From assembly GCA_948567375.1 (NCBI GenBank), contig OX419755.1, positions 53,710,291-53,774,290 on the forward strand: a DNA stretch of 64,000 nucleotides, written 5' to 3'. Both the position numbers and the translations under genes were made by a program. Every line of letters begins with the position of its first letter. Positions within the stretch are counted from its first letter, which is position 1. Source of the DNA: Lunularia cruciata. Lineage: Eukaryota > Streptophyta > Marchantiopsida > Lunulariales > Lunulariaceae. The notes beneath the pieces are model-generated. The model was given only the letters and a program-made list of their open reading frames with translations, was not told the DNA's origin and did not search any database. Below, in pieces: positions 23,748 through 34,915 of this stretch.

Positions 23748-24881
23748 AATAATCAGTTTATTCTCAACTCAAATCACACTTAATCAGATCAGTATTTGAT
23801 CTATCGCTCAACAATTTGCCAACAATTGGGCAATGATTACAATCAAGCCACATCCACTCTAGTTAAGAGACTCCAAATGATACTCACCGGCCTCTACCCA
23901 CCATAGCCAAGAACTTGAAAGCTCAACATCAAAGAAGTGAGCTCCTTGGAACTGCACTTTGAAAGTATACTCCTTGATCTTAAACTAGGTCTCCAACCCT
24001 AACAATCCATCTAATGGCACACCCAATGGTGTGAACGGTGCAAGTGATAGTGGGCTCCACCATATAGTCAATACTTGAACATGAAATCTGACCGTCTACA
24101 AGTAGTCTATGAGTAACTGCCAAAATACTTCTAACTACCAACACTACTACTCCAGCGTTCGATCTGTGAGCCGGCCTGTCTCTCACTCAGGATGAACCTC
24201 TGATGGCTATTATGGTAGCGCACCATGGACTAAGAAGGCAAGGAACCCCAACTCCATCATACTCCTCCAAGGCTAACACTCCAAGACTCAAGACATTACT
24301 CACTAGAGAACTCAATGAGAGAGAGAGATAGTTGCAAATGAAAGGATGATAAGTACCTCCTCACCCCTTGTTTATATACTTGTGAAATAGTTACGTACCG
24401 AAGTTACTAATTACCGTAGTAACTCAAGTTACTAGACTAAAAGTCAAGTAAAGTCAAAAAGTAGAAAGGAATATCCATTCACATGGGCATATTCCCCTTA
24501 TCTTGACCCAACCACTAAAGCAAGGATTCCTTCACATGGGCTATCCTTGGACTAAAGAAGAATCCAAAACAAAAAGGCTTGCGGGCCCAAGAGTTCTCAA
24601 CTCTTTCCCCAAAGCCAAACACCTAGGAATAATACCAAGTCAACACACTAAAATCCAAAATAGTGGTGCTCATCTTTTCTACTTCCTCTAAAGTAAGGTC
24701 CCATCTATCTTAGCTATGACTAACTTTAGCTAACCATGACTAATATAGAACCATCCTTTATCTATATATAAATAATATCTCTTAAGTACTTGTAATACCA
24801 AGCTAAATATCACAATACCACACACATGCACAAATGGGTGTTACATATCAATCTAGGTGCAACACTACAAATGGTGTGACA
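23748..24881 (-). repeat. 3' LTR of element B, split by a family A LTR
   Basis: The first 36 bp of the LTR (24846-24881, TGTCACACCATTTGTAG on the minus strand) and the remaining ~417 bp (23748-24164) match the uninterrupted 5' LTR at 33632-34080. The gap between them is exactly the family A solo LTR. Confidence 0.85.
24165..24845 (-). mobile_element. Family A solo LTR inside the B 3' LTR
   Basis: On the minus strand it reads TGTAACACCC...GGCCGGCTCACA, 681 bp. It matches the A LTR at 34249-34915 in opposite orientation and the one starting at 63573. Flanks GATC (24161-24164) and TATC (24846-24849) differ at one base and may be a decayed 4-bp target duplication. Compared with the other copies it lacks ~15 bp near 24505. 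No coding capacity is expected; the open frame through it is incidental. Confidence 0.88.
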
Positions 24882-25534
24882 ACTATCATGCGTATATACA
24901 TTGCTACACAATATACATCATTGTCAACATCATACACTATAGAAGCACAATTCACACATAAGTCATACATGGATTCTAAAGTGCCATAATTGCCCCCTTA
25001 GTTGGCGGTACCTCTAACTCCGGATAGCCATCTACTCCAAGTATATGGTATACCCTATGGTGGGCAAAAGATTAGGAGTTTGGGTGCTATTGAGCCCCAT
25101 TGTTAGTCACTTGTTTGCAATCTATACCATATAAAGGATAAACTAGCTATAGGTCAAATACATCTAGGACATAACCATTGTCCTTGAGGAACCATTGTGA
25201 AGGGAAGAGTAAAACATGCCATATGACATCTTCTTAAACAACTTCCACATATAACATAGAAGCATCTCTACCAAAAGAGCTACATAACATACACAGTAAG
25301 CCTACATGCACAAGTGCTAGGCTTGGGTCCATAATACCATCAATTTTTGGGAGGTGGCATGGTGCACAATTGTGTACATGATCCTTCAAAACAACACCAT
25401 CACATCCTTTCGACATGAGGATGCCGGAAGGAAAACCTCACACACTCTCAAGATAAAGCGGCCTATAGTAACATCAAGTGTTGTTGGTGTTGTCTGCTAT
25501 AGATGTACATGATCATCTGGATGAAATTGACAAA

Positions 25535-26297
25535 TCAAGGATCTATAACTTCCTCCTTGAATGATAACATAACATAAGGTATCCCTATGCTAAGCAATTG
25601 CCAAGTTCTAAAGGCAATCAACATCACTCTTTGAAAGATCTCTGTCCATTGAGGACATGCGTTCATCCATACATCTAGATCATCCAATTCAACACTAGAA
25701 TAATGACTCAACAAATGGTTGTAGGTAAATTTGGATCTCATCCATAGAGTAGAAAGTAATGAGAGAAGGATCCTAAGGAGGCTTACTGGTTATACTAATA
25801 GCCTATGGCCAACCAAGGTAACTGAAGATCCCAATCTCCCAAGTGGCTTCTCCACAAACCATACTTCCACAATCCTCTCTTCACCATTTGAACCACTCTT
25901 GCAGCCAAAACCTCAATTGGTGCACCAAAATGATTAAGAACCCAATCCAAGAATGAGTAAATCCTCCTTTCATTGGACTTGTCAAGAAGTGCCACCAACT
26001 CAATCCACTTAGAGAAGTGCTCCACCATAACCAAAATGTATTGATGATGTCCTACAATCAACGGTAAAGATCTAACAAAGTCCAAACTCTAATGGTAACC
26101 CAATCCCATGATAGGTAATGGGTGTAATTGTAACATAACAGCATTAAATGATGCTTTAACTTGGTCACAAACCACACATATGGCAACAAATATTTTATAT
26201 TGATCTGCATACCGTGCCACCAATAATGACTATGGAGTAAGCTATATATATGCTTTACTCCAAAATGTCCTAGCTCCTCATGAGCATGATGGACCAA
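25535..26297 (-). pseudogene. Element B integrase, decayed
   Basis: The N-terminal part (26058-26297) has VHHAHEELGHFGVKHIYSLL and HYWWHGM, the His-His half of the zinc site; the CXXC half is lost (LPYVWFV). The core start (25795-26085) shows MDFVRSLPLIVGHHQYILVM, VEHFSKWIELVALLDKS and LNHFGAPIEVL. The second catalytic Asp region is degraded (AARVVQ). A further piece at 25535-25741 could be the C-terminal part. Confidence 0.8.
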
Positions 26298-26899
26298 CTA
26301 TGGTCTCTAAGATGAAAGTGGTATTACTTGCACTTTACCATACATGCACAAGGTGTCTTCCTTCCAATCTAAACCACTTGGCTTATTGAAGGACATGATC
26401 TCTCTCCTTGGCTCCAATTGTGCCACCCACAACACCAGTGCAAAGATAGTCCATCAATAAGATATCATCATGAATGTCTCACGAAACTGTACCACTATCT
26501 TTGCTTTTTGGATCTATGACCTCAATAACTCCTCCTATATGCATTGAGAGAGATACCACCAAAGCCTTAAACATATACACAAAAGGTAAATGCATGCTAA
26601 CTTGGTACTATCTCTTCACTTGTCTCACCATGCCAACGTGCTCCGGTCTGATCTTGCTGGTTGGGACATGGGCTTCTACTCAAACCATTTGCATCACAAT
26701 TCACCACTCTAGGTCTATAAATAACCGCAAAATGATACTCTTATAAAATCAGAGCCCACCATGCAAGCTTCCTTGAAAGCTTTTTAGACTCCATCAACCA
26801 CTTTTGTGGTTGATGATCAATGATGAGAGGAAAGGGATTACCAAATAGGTAACATAAAGAAATATGCTACTGCGCATATTGCTGCCAAGCACTTTCCCT

Positions 26900-27840
26900 C
26901 ATATGAACTTTACTTTGCCTCTGTTGAATTGTTGGAGCAACTAGCATAGGCACCACAAAATCCTTCCTCTCATCATCATGTTGGAGTATGTTGGTGCCCT
27001 TAACATACTCCAATTAGTGTGAACCTATGAGTCATCCTCTGATCGGTCTCCTCAAAGTAGGGGCAGAAATCAACCTCTCCTTGAGCTCTACAAAAGAACT
27101 CTCTTGCTCATATACCCAACACCACTCTTTTGTAAGCTTGGTTGACTTTGTCAAGGCCTTGGAAATGGCACTAAATCCTCTAAAATTGTGAGGGTAGAAG
27201 TTTTCCAACCAAGGAATGCTCACACTTTGCTCACATTTGTAGGCCAAGGAATATGGGCAATAGCCTCCACCTTGGTCTATTGAATACCAAGTCCTCTTGG
27301 GTAGATAGTGTGACCCAAATACTCAACCTGCTCGTGGAAAAATCTACACTTCCCAAGATGTAATTTGAGTCTATGAGATCTCAACCTCTCAAAAACCTCC
27401 AACAAATGTCCCTCATGCTCCTCCATAGTAGTTATATAGACCAAAATGTCATCAATATAATATGGAGCAAACTCCAATCTAACTAGGATCTTGTCCATGA
27501 CCCTTTGGAAACTTGGCAAAAGCATTCTTGAACCCAAATAATAGGAACCTCCACTGATATAACACATCTTTTCTATGAGAATCAATAGCCCAAAATGTTG
27601 TCTTGGATTTATTCTCCTCCCTAATCAGCAATTAATGATATCTTGCTTGAAGATCCAAGGTACTAAAGACCTTTGGATGCCCAATCATATCAAAGATCTC
27701 CTCCGGTGTAGGCATGCCATATGGATTAGCCCTAATATCTTAGTTGATAAGATGATAATCTCCACATATCTACTTATATGTGTAGTTTCCATGCATATCT
27801 TTCTTCAATGGCATCATTGAAGCTGATGCATACTCTCCAT
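26900..27840 (-). pseudogene. Element B reverse transcriptase, decayed
   Basis: The N-terminal half at about 27590-27830 reads PYGMPTPEEIFDMIG and KVFSTLDLQARYH in one frame. After a frameshift at about 27555, the segment 27277-27585 gives FQRVMDKILVRLEFAPYYID and DILVYITTMEEHEGHL, with the YIDD catalytic box, and HRLKLHLGKCRFF. The connection to RNase H (27032-27247) has FRGFSAISKALTKSTK and FVELKERLISAPTL. Several stops interrupt the frame. Confidence 0.85.
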
Positions 27841-27899
27841 GTGTAATCTCTACCAAACCAACCTCAAAAAGGTCTTTACTCCATCTTTAAATCAATGCT

Positions 27900-30800
27900 C
27901 TCTCCATGTTACTATATCAAAAGGTACGTCAAAAAATTAGTGTATTGCTAGTCAGCTCAATCCAAATAACATGTCCTTTTAGAGCACCCAAATCCTTCAT
28001 ATTGAAGGCAAAACAACTTGTGTAACTCCTCAAGAACCTCCAAACTCTCCATCTTTCCTCTCTTGTAAGTTGGGTTCCAAATTTGGCTCCCAAGTATCCT
28101 CTATAATTGGTGTGGGAGTGGAAGATATACTAACTGGCTACTACACTGGGCCCTTGGAAGTAGTAGTATCACACCCCCAACTACTAGAGGTCTAAGTGTG
28201 GTTGCAAGCTCTATATGTCCTCTAGTTGCATCCCAAGTAGACCAAGGGTGTAATCCATGTAGACCACGCTCACCTAGATGGACCCCAAGGAGACCTTTCT
28301 CATTAATGGCCATTGGTTATGTTCCAAGAATATGCTACCCACTCGATCCATCACCCTCAACATGTGCTTGGATAATCTCAATAGGCATATAGCTCATAAT
28401 GTCCAAGGGGTGATGCTTGTCAAGCACATCCTACATTGCTCTGCCAAGCCAAGGCTCATAATCCAAGTTAAACAATTTAGGTCCATAACTTGAGCTAACA
28501 CCTAATGCTTGGATGCCTCTAACATTGCTAAGATAATGGTAATACCGGTGCAAAAACCCATTACTTGCTCTTTCTCTCATAGACATTAAGCTCTACCAGC
28601 TGTTGTAGTTGTGAGTCTCAAACAAGTCCAAGACTTCACTGCTAAGATAACAATAATACTGGTGCAAAAACACATTGCTTGCTCTCTCTCTCTCATCGAT
28701 GTTGGGCTCCACCAACTGCTGTAACTATGAGTCTCAAACAAGTCCAAGACCTCCTTCTCAAAAAGCATGGGAGCTTGGGAAACTCATAAGTGTGAGAAAA
28801 GCAGATTGGTGATATCCAACCTAGGTTCACCATTGCTATATGTGACCTATCAACCACTACCACCATCTGAGATTAATGCCCAACATCCAAGATATCATCA
28901 ATAGTAAGGTGGTCTAGTTGCAAAATCCCATCATAAGCATGTTGTAGAACCTCTTTAGGTAAGATGTTCATCCACCAAAGATAAAGATGATGAGTCCGTG
29001 ATTCCACTCTAGCTGCATCTATCAACATGGTAGGTCCTATCCAAGAATAGATCTGATGTGTACTCACCACCACTTGGGTGCAAGAATCACTCATCAAAGG
29101 AACATTCTCCAAAATGTACATTAGAGAAATAGATGGATGAACTTAGAGATGTTGTAGTATATGTAACATCTCCCAAAACACACCAAAACATGGATCTTGA
29201 AGACCTAGACCTTGGCCAACATGTGTATGTGTATGTCCCAAACATGGCCATTCAAAAATAAAAAAATGAATAGGACTATGTCTCTCCAAATCTTGTGCCT
29301 CCCAATAAGAAAATATCTATTAGTAGGATCTTTTGGTAACTCCTGACTATTGACATCGGTAATAGCTCAAGATACCAATAGGCTAAGTATGCCACATGAT
29401 GTAAGAGACTCACCTAGTAGTCTCATTCTATCCACATACAAGTACCTCTATACTCGTGTACTCGCCTATAGTACCATAACTAGTCTAGTGCTAATCCCAC
29501 AAAACAACTCCAATAGACATACTCCCTCTACTAGATACCAAGAAATGAGTGTGGTGTCCAAAGGGGTCAAGATAATTGACTCCCAAGGCTAATCCTCACA
29601 TAGGTCTCTTGGTGGTACAAAAGCTCCACTCCAAGCTTGTTGCACCAACTGATTTGCAGGTTGCTACAATGCATCCGTTGAACCTCACAATGGAACATCC
29701 AAGGTGAATAGAATGATCCCACTTGTACTCCAAATGGAGTGATCTCCTCTAGTACTTGAGTATCTTTTGCATGGGCATTCCCCTCCAATAAGTCACCAGG
29801 CCAAGTAGCAAAACCACTAAAAGTTGAAATTGATGCTACTATAGTCCTTGACTGTAGTGAGCCAAGATTGCCATTACTAAAGCGTATTGGTAGGTGACGT
29901 ACACATCCATCACTTGACTTCCAACTTGGTCTATAAGAGGCTATCTCCTCCCAATATTCAATACTAAAACCAATGGGGTATAGTATTGCTCCACCAACTA
30001 GCACATCATATGACTCAACTATGGTCGTAATGGCCTAAGCTCTCACCATAAAGCTATCATTTAGATGACCAAGCCGAATCTAGATAACAAAGCTCTCCAC
30101 ATGTGATGTACTACATAGAACCACCTCCTAGAGATGTATGGATTTGAAATGGATACCTCTCCATATCGGTCCTCTGTAACTCTAGATTGACAATTGCAGC
30201 CTTGCCCAACATAAAGGACTATGCACCAGAGTCTAGTAAGACCTTTTGTAGTGTATAGATCATCCTTGAAGGTCCTACCAAAAAAAATCCCCCCTCTGGT
30301 TATCCAATAGGACAACTCCAAGTGTAAACCACACTTGCTTAAAGGCTAGTTTAGTTGGTAACTCCTCCAATCTAACAATTGCTGCTTGCTATAACCCATT
30401 GATCATTGAGCGGATCCCATGCTCCTCAACCAAGTTAGATCCACTATCAACCACCTCTACTCTAGAAGCAAGAACCACATCATCCATATTGTTACAAAGC
30501 ATGGTAGCAAACCAAAACATTGAGGTTGGGTCAAATCCCAATGTAAACATGTCATCAATTGAGAATAAAAGGAAGCACATAATCAACTAAGCCACTCCCA
30601 GCATTGAGCTAGACTCAATTGGTGTAGTAGTAGGTAGTTGATTAGTAGATAGTATATCATGCACCCCATCATCACCAACCACACCTACCTTAGGACATTT
30701 AGGAGCCATAGATGTTGTTTGTAGTGCCTCAAAGAGTGTAAACAACATGGAAAGTCTGACTTTCCTACCAACCTCTCCTCTCTATAGATCCAACTCCACT

Positions 30801-31300
30801 AATGTTCCTCTAAGCTCTAGAGTACATATTGCATACCTAGTCATTAGAGCAGATGCATCTACCTATGTTGCTTTGCACATGAAGTCCAGGACGTCTCTAT
30901 CACCACCATATGAGGTGGAAGCCTCAAGACTCAAATCTGATCTCCTCTAAGTGATGGCTATGCTAGCCAATCTTTGCTCCAACTGCTCAATCCAAGTAGC
31001 CATGGCTGTATTGTAAGTAAGGGCAAGTGTGGATCCTTTACCACCACCCCTACCACCTTGTCCTTTATGACTTGGAGCTCCTCTTCCACCTACCATAGCA
31101 ACTTTCCCACTCCGTAACTCCGGATGTAGGTCAAAGCGTCAATCACTAGTGTAACCAAATTTGTGACAATGGTCACACTATCTCTGTGCTGGCTAAGATG
31201 CACTAAAGGTACAAGGTCTACTACCATGAGTGCACTCTCTCTTGTGGTGAGGTCCACTACAAGCCCAACAAGCAACACCACCACTCATTGGCTATTGTTG
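27900..31300 (-). pseudogene. Element B gag knuckles, protease and long spacer, decayed
   Basis: At about 31130-31290 two zinc-knuckle-like motifs are readable, CWACSGPHHKREC and a degraded CDHCHKFGY. At 30221-30243 the protease active site VLLDSGA is intact, followed directly by a stop. Between protease and RT lie about 2.3 kb, unusually long, with open pieces at 29567-30004 (WEEIASYRPSW, DGCVRHLPIRFSNGNLGS) and 28873-29121, for which I have no family. Within it, 28527-28640 is tandemly duplicated as 28641-28757. Confidence 0.65.
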
Positions 31301-31807
31301 ACCCAAAAATGAACGTAAGAATCTAGCTACACTAGACTCTCCACTTGCTCCATAGGATCTAGGCTGTCTATTATGTCCTTGAAAACCAACATGGCGTGGT
31401 GCACTTTGCTGCACTCTAGAAGAAGTAACAATTGTGGATGAGGTCTCTTTACCAAAATCTAGATGTTATCACTTTTTCCTCCACAATGTTGAGCTCATAT
31501 GCTCAGCCAAACCAAAGACCATTACCAAAGTAGGCAAAGTAATCTACAACAATGTAGTATCATGGACTCTACATTGCAACTCCTTATCTAATATTCCATA
31601 TCAAAATTGGACTGCTTGGGCCTTAGTAACTCCTTAAGTAAAATTGATCAATCATCTCATGCAAGTATATGCCTTGTGTAACATCTCTTCAACCTTTCTT
31701 TGGAACTCTTGCAAGCTCCTCAGCTTGTCAATCTGTACTCCTTGGTGGTTTTGCCTCAAACACTAGAAGAACTCCACCATGGGGTTAAAACTCAGTACTA
31801 CACCATC

Positions 31808-32417
31808 TCATAGAGTGGTACTTCCACTTGTAGTAGCACTATCTCTAAGAGATCCACGAATGCTACTAGAGCTAGAACTTCTAAGTATTGCCAATCTACC
31901 CCTAGAAATCAAGCTTGAAATGATGGAGATATAGTTTGGAGAACAATATTGTCTCCATAGCTCAATCTCCTCCAAGTGAGCTCTCCTAAACTCATGATAG
32001 TCATCCATTGGTGGATCCTCTAAATGCTAAAACAACCACTTCCATGCCATGAAGGGTATGAACAAAGTTGGGATCCGCATTTTTTGCAGATCACACCAAC
32101 TATTGAACTCCTAAATAAAGTCATCCAACTCAATGGTACCCACTATACCAAAGTAACACTTTGAGCCTTTGGAAGCCCCATAAATCGTGTCCATGTCCCA
32201 CAACAACGGTATAGACATACCAAGTGCACTCTTAATTGAATCAGCTCTTGTGTCAAACTCCAACTTAGAATCAATCTCCTCCCTCATTGGGACCTAAGAT
32301 ATAGGTTGATATTGAACACCACTTTGAGTAAACCCACTACGTATTGGAATGCCATCTCTTATGGAATCCCCAAAGAACTCTATAGTGACAAAGTAATCAT
32401 AAATTGCAAATTGCAAT
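31808..32417 (-). pseudogene. Element B 5' gag region, heavily decayed
   Basis: A short frame (31808-32008) starting MDDYHEFRRAHLEEIELWRQ lies where gag should be, between the leader and the zinc knuckles. Other frames in the stretch are broken by stops. The assignment rests on position more than motif. Confidence 0.4.
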
Positions 32418-33631
32418 TGTAACTACCACAAGTACCCCACCGAGAATCACCACCAAGTGCCACACCACCCACTCATGTAGCTCTAACTATGACAACTACA
32501 CTAGGAGAAAGGGCAACCTATAACCTACCATCACAACATGGACTCTCACGATCTGTAAGTCATCACTTCTTGCCTCATCATAGAGAAACATAGGTAGTAT
32601 GACTAGTCATCACTCTAGCCTCACAACCAAGAGCACACCAGTGCATCAATGCTCTAAAGTCAAGGCACCTCACACAAACATGGTGCAAAAATTGGAAAGA
32701 GAGAATGGATGGGGTCCAATCACAAGAAGTCTAAACAGGAACACTCCATTTCATAAATCAACATTGGACTACCTTTGCCACCATTTAGCATTTGACTTAA
32801 TATGAGTTATCTACTTCCTAAGCTACCAGGATCACCAAGAATGAGATCAAACTATCTCTCCTAGCCAAAGGAACATGTGTATAGATATTAGTGGAATAGT
32901 CATTAAGACAATAAGTGAGGATGGACCAATTGGCTAGGGCACCAGTCTAAGAACCAGAGTTTGAAGATTCAAATCCTGTTGTGCACAATCTAGCAAGGTG
33001 TGCAAATTTTGCCAAACAATGACCAAAAACTACTCTAAAATAACTAGCCTCATGCCAATAAGTTGGCTTACTGATCCTTCTAGCCCTTTGTAGCCTCTCA
33101 CAGCCCACAACCCTATGCCTCAAAGCCTCCTCCAAATCTAGCAAAGTTTCTCCAACTTGAGCCAACATCTAATATAAAATTTGATGTAAATTCTAACATA
33201 AAATCTGATGTAAATTCTGACATAAACCCCTAGAGTTGGTTGACCATCAAATCCTCCACTTAATCTCTACTCAAGCCAAATTGAAAAGATGGCGATCTTC
33301 AAATCTCTAATTTGTGAGAATGGGTTCTCAACTCCACCTTTAATTTTACCCCTTGAGTTCAATATGCACCAATTGGTCTTTCTTTCACCTCTTGAGCTCA
33401 AAATAAACACCACTACTTGAAATTGACTCTATTCTTAGGCAAATTTGGCCATTGCTTGCACACACCGTCTACTTCATTGCCAAATTTGTATCAATTTGAA
33501 GAGCTTATGCACATGATCACTCTCAAGGAAACCTGAACCAAGATTGAGCTACCAACAATCAGCAAGGCTTGGAGATACAACCAACATCCTCATATCCTGC
33601 ACCCAATTTCTCCCTAACCTCACTTCTTTGA
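32418..33631 (-). other. Element B leader with conserved segment
   Basis: This region follows the 5' LTR and matches 62332-63572 over its whole length in inverted orientation. A segment at about 33040-33130 keeps the same reading frame in both copies (ALRHRVVGCERLQRARR against ALRHRAVGYERLQRPRR), which may be chance or a small coding part. At 32922-32990 the opposite strand carries a tRNA-like stretch. No canonical initiator-Met primer site follows the LTR. Confidence 0.55.
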
Positions 33632-34080
33632 TGTAATCAATTTGTTCTCAACTCAAATCACACTCAATCAAATCAATACTTGATCTATCACTCAAAAATC
33701 TGCCAACAATTGGGTATTGATTATAGTCAAGTCACACCTACTCTAGCTAAGAGACTCTAGGTGATGCTCATTGATCTTTGTCCACCATAGCTAGGAACTC
33801 AAAGGCTCAACATTAGAGAAGTGATCTCTTTAGAGCTACACTTTGAAAGTATACCCCCTAATCTTGAACTAGGTCTCCAACCCTAACTATTCCTTTGGTG
33901 GCATACCCAACGGTATGAATGGTGCAAGTGATGGTGGGCCCTACCATGTAATCAATACTCAAACATGAAATATGCCCGTCAACAAGTAGTTTATGAGTAA
34001 TCTCCAAAATACCACTTACTACAAACACTACTACTCCAACATCCAAGCAATCTAGATGCAACACTACAAATGGTATGACA
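33632..34080 (-). repeat. 5' LTR of element B
   Basis: 449 bp, minus-strand ends TGTCATACC and GATTACA, uninterrupted. It aligns with both halves of the 3' LTR and with 61881-62331, which fixes the LTR length at about 450 bp. Confidence 0.85.
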
Positions 34081-34248
34081 TACTCAATAGTGGAAAAGTG
34101 GAGTATGTATGTTAAAAGTGAATTCCTCCAAAGCAAGCATTTAACCTTCTTACTTTGGAATTTGTGCAATGAGATGAGTAAGAACCAAGAAATTGTGAAT
34201 ACAAGAAGAAACCCAAAGAGTTGGAGAGAAGAGCACTATAGGATGGTC

Positions 34249-34915
34249 TATAACACCCATTTATGCATGTGTGTGGTATTGTGATATTTAGCTTGGTATT
34301 ACAAGTACTTAAGAGATATTATTTATATAGAGATAAAGGATGGTTCTATATTAGTCATGGTTAGCTAAAGTTAGTCATAGCTAAGATAGAGGGGACCTTA
34401 CTTTAGAGGAAGTAGAAAAGATGAGCACCACTATTTTGGATTTTAGTGTGTTGACTTGGTATTATTCCTAGGTGTTTGGCTTTGAGGAAAGAGTTGAGAA
34501 CTCTTGGGCCCGCAAGCCTTTTTGTTTTGGATTCTTCTTTAGTCCAAGGATAGCCCATGTGAAGGAATCCTTTACTTAGTGGTTGGGTCAAGATAAGACC
34601 ACATGCTTAGGGGAATATGCCCATGTGAATGGATATTCCTTTCTACTTTTTGACTTTACTTGACTTTTAGTCTAGTAACTTTGGTATGTAACTATTTCAC
34701 AAGTATATAAACAAGGGGTGAGGAGGTACTTATCATCCTTTAATTTGCAACTATCTCTCTCTCATTGAGTTCTCTAGTGAGCAATGTCTTGAGTCTTGGA
34801 GTGTTAGCGTTGGAGGAGTATGATGGAGTTCGGGTCCCTTGCCGTCTTAGTCCATGGTGCGCTACCATAATAGTCATTAGAGATTTATCTTGAGTGAGAG
34901 ACAGGCCGGCTCATA
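34249..34915 (+). mobile_element. Family A solo LTR
   Basis: 667 bp in plus orientation, from TATAACACCC (first G changed) to GGCCGGCTCATA. It is flanked by a 4-bp direct repeat GGTC (34245-34248 and 34916-34919), consistent with a target-site duplication and a solo LTR. Relative to the copies at 24165 and 63573 it has lost ~26 bp between TAGTAACTT repeats near 34680. Confidence 0.88.

Larger units (their letters stand above)
23748..34080 (-). mobile_element. Ty3/gypsy element B, decayed, with nested solo LTR
   Basis: On the minus strand: 5' LTR 33632-34080 (449 bp, TGTCATACC...TTGATTACA), a ~1.2-kb leader, gag, protease, a long spacer, reverse transcriptase, RNase H, integrase, and a 3' LTR of about 453 bp (24846-24881 plus 23748-24164). 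The 3' LTR is split by a family A solo LTR. The order protease-RT-RNase H-integrase makes it Ty3/gypsy. Its RT and integrase differ clearly from those of D, E and F. No 5-bp target duplication could be matched at the ends. Another copy of LTR plus leader lies at 61881-63572. Confidence 0.85.

Noticed and set aside
24503-24691. 62-residue frame repeated at 34403-34591
   Set aside because: It is the same stretch of the family A LTR in two copies; LTRs of this kind do not encode protein.
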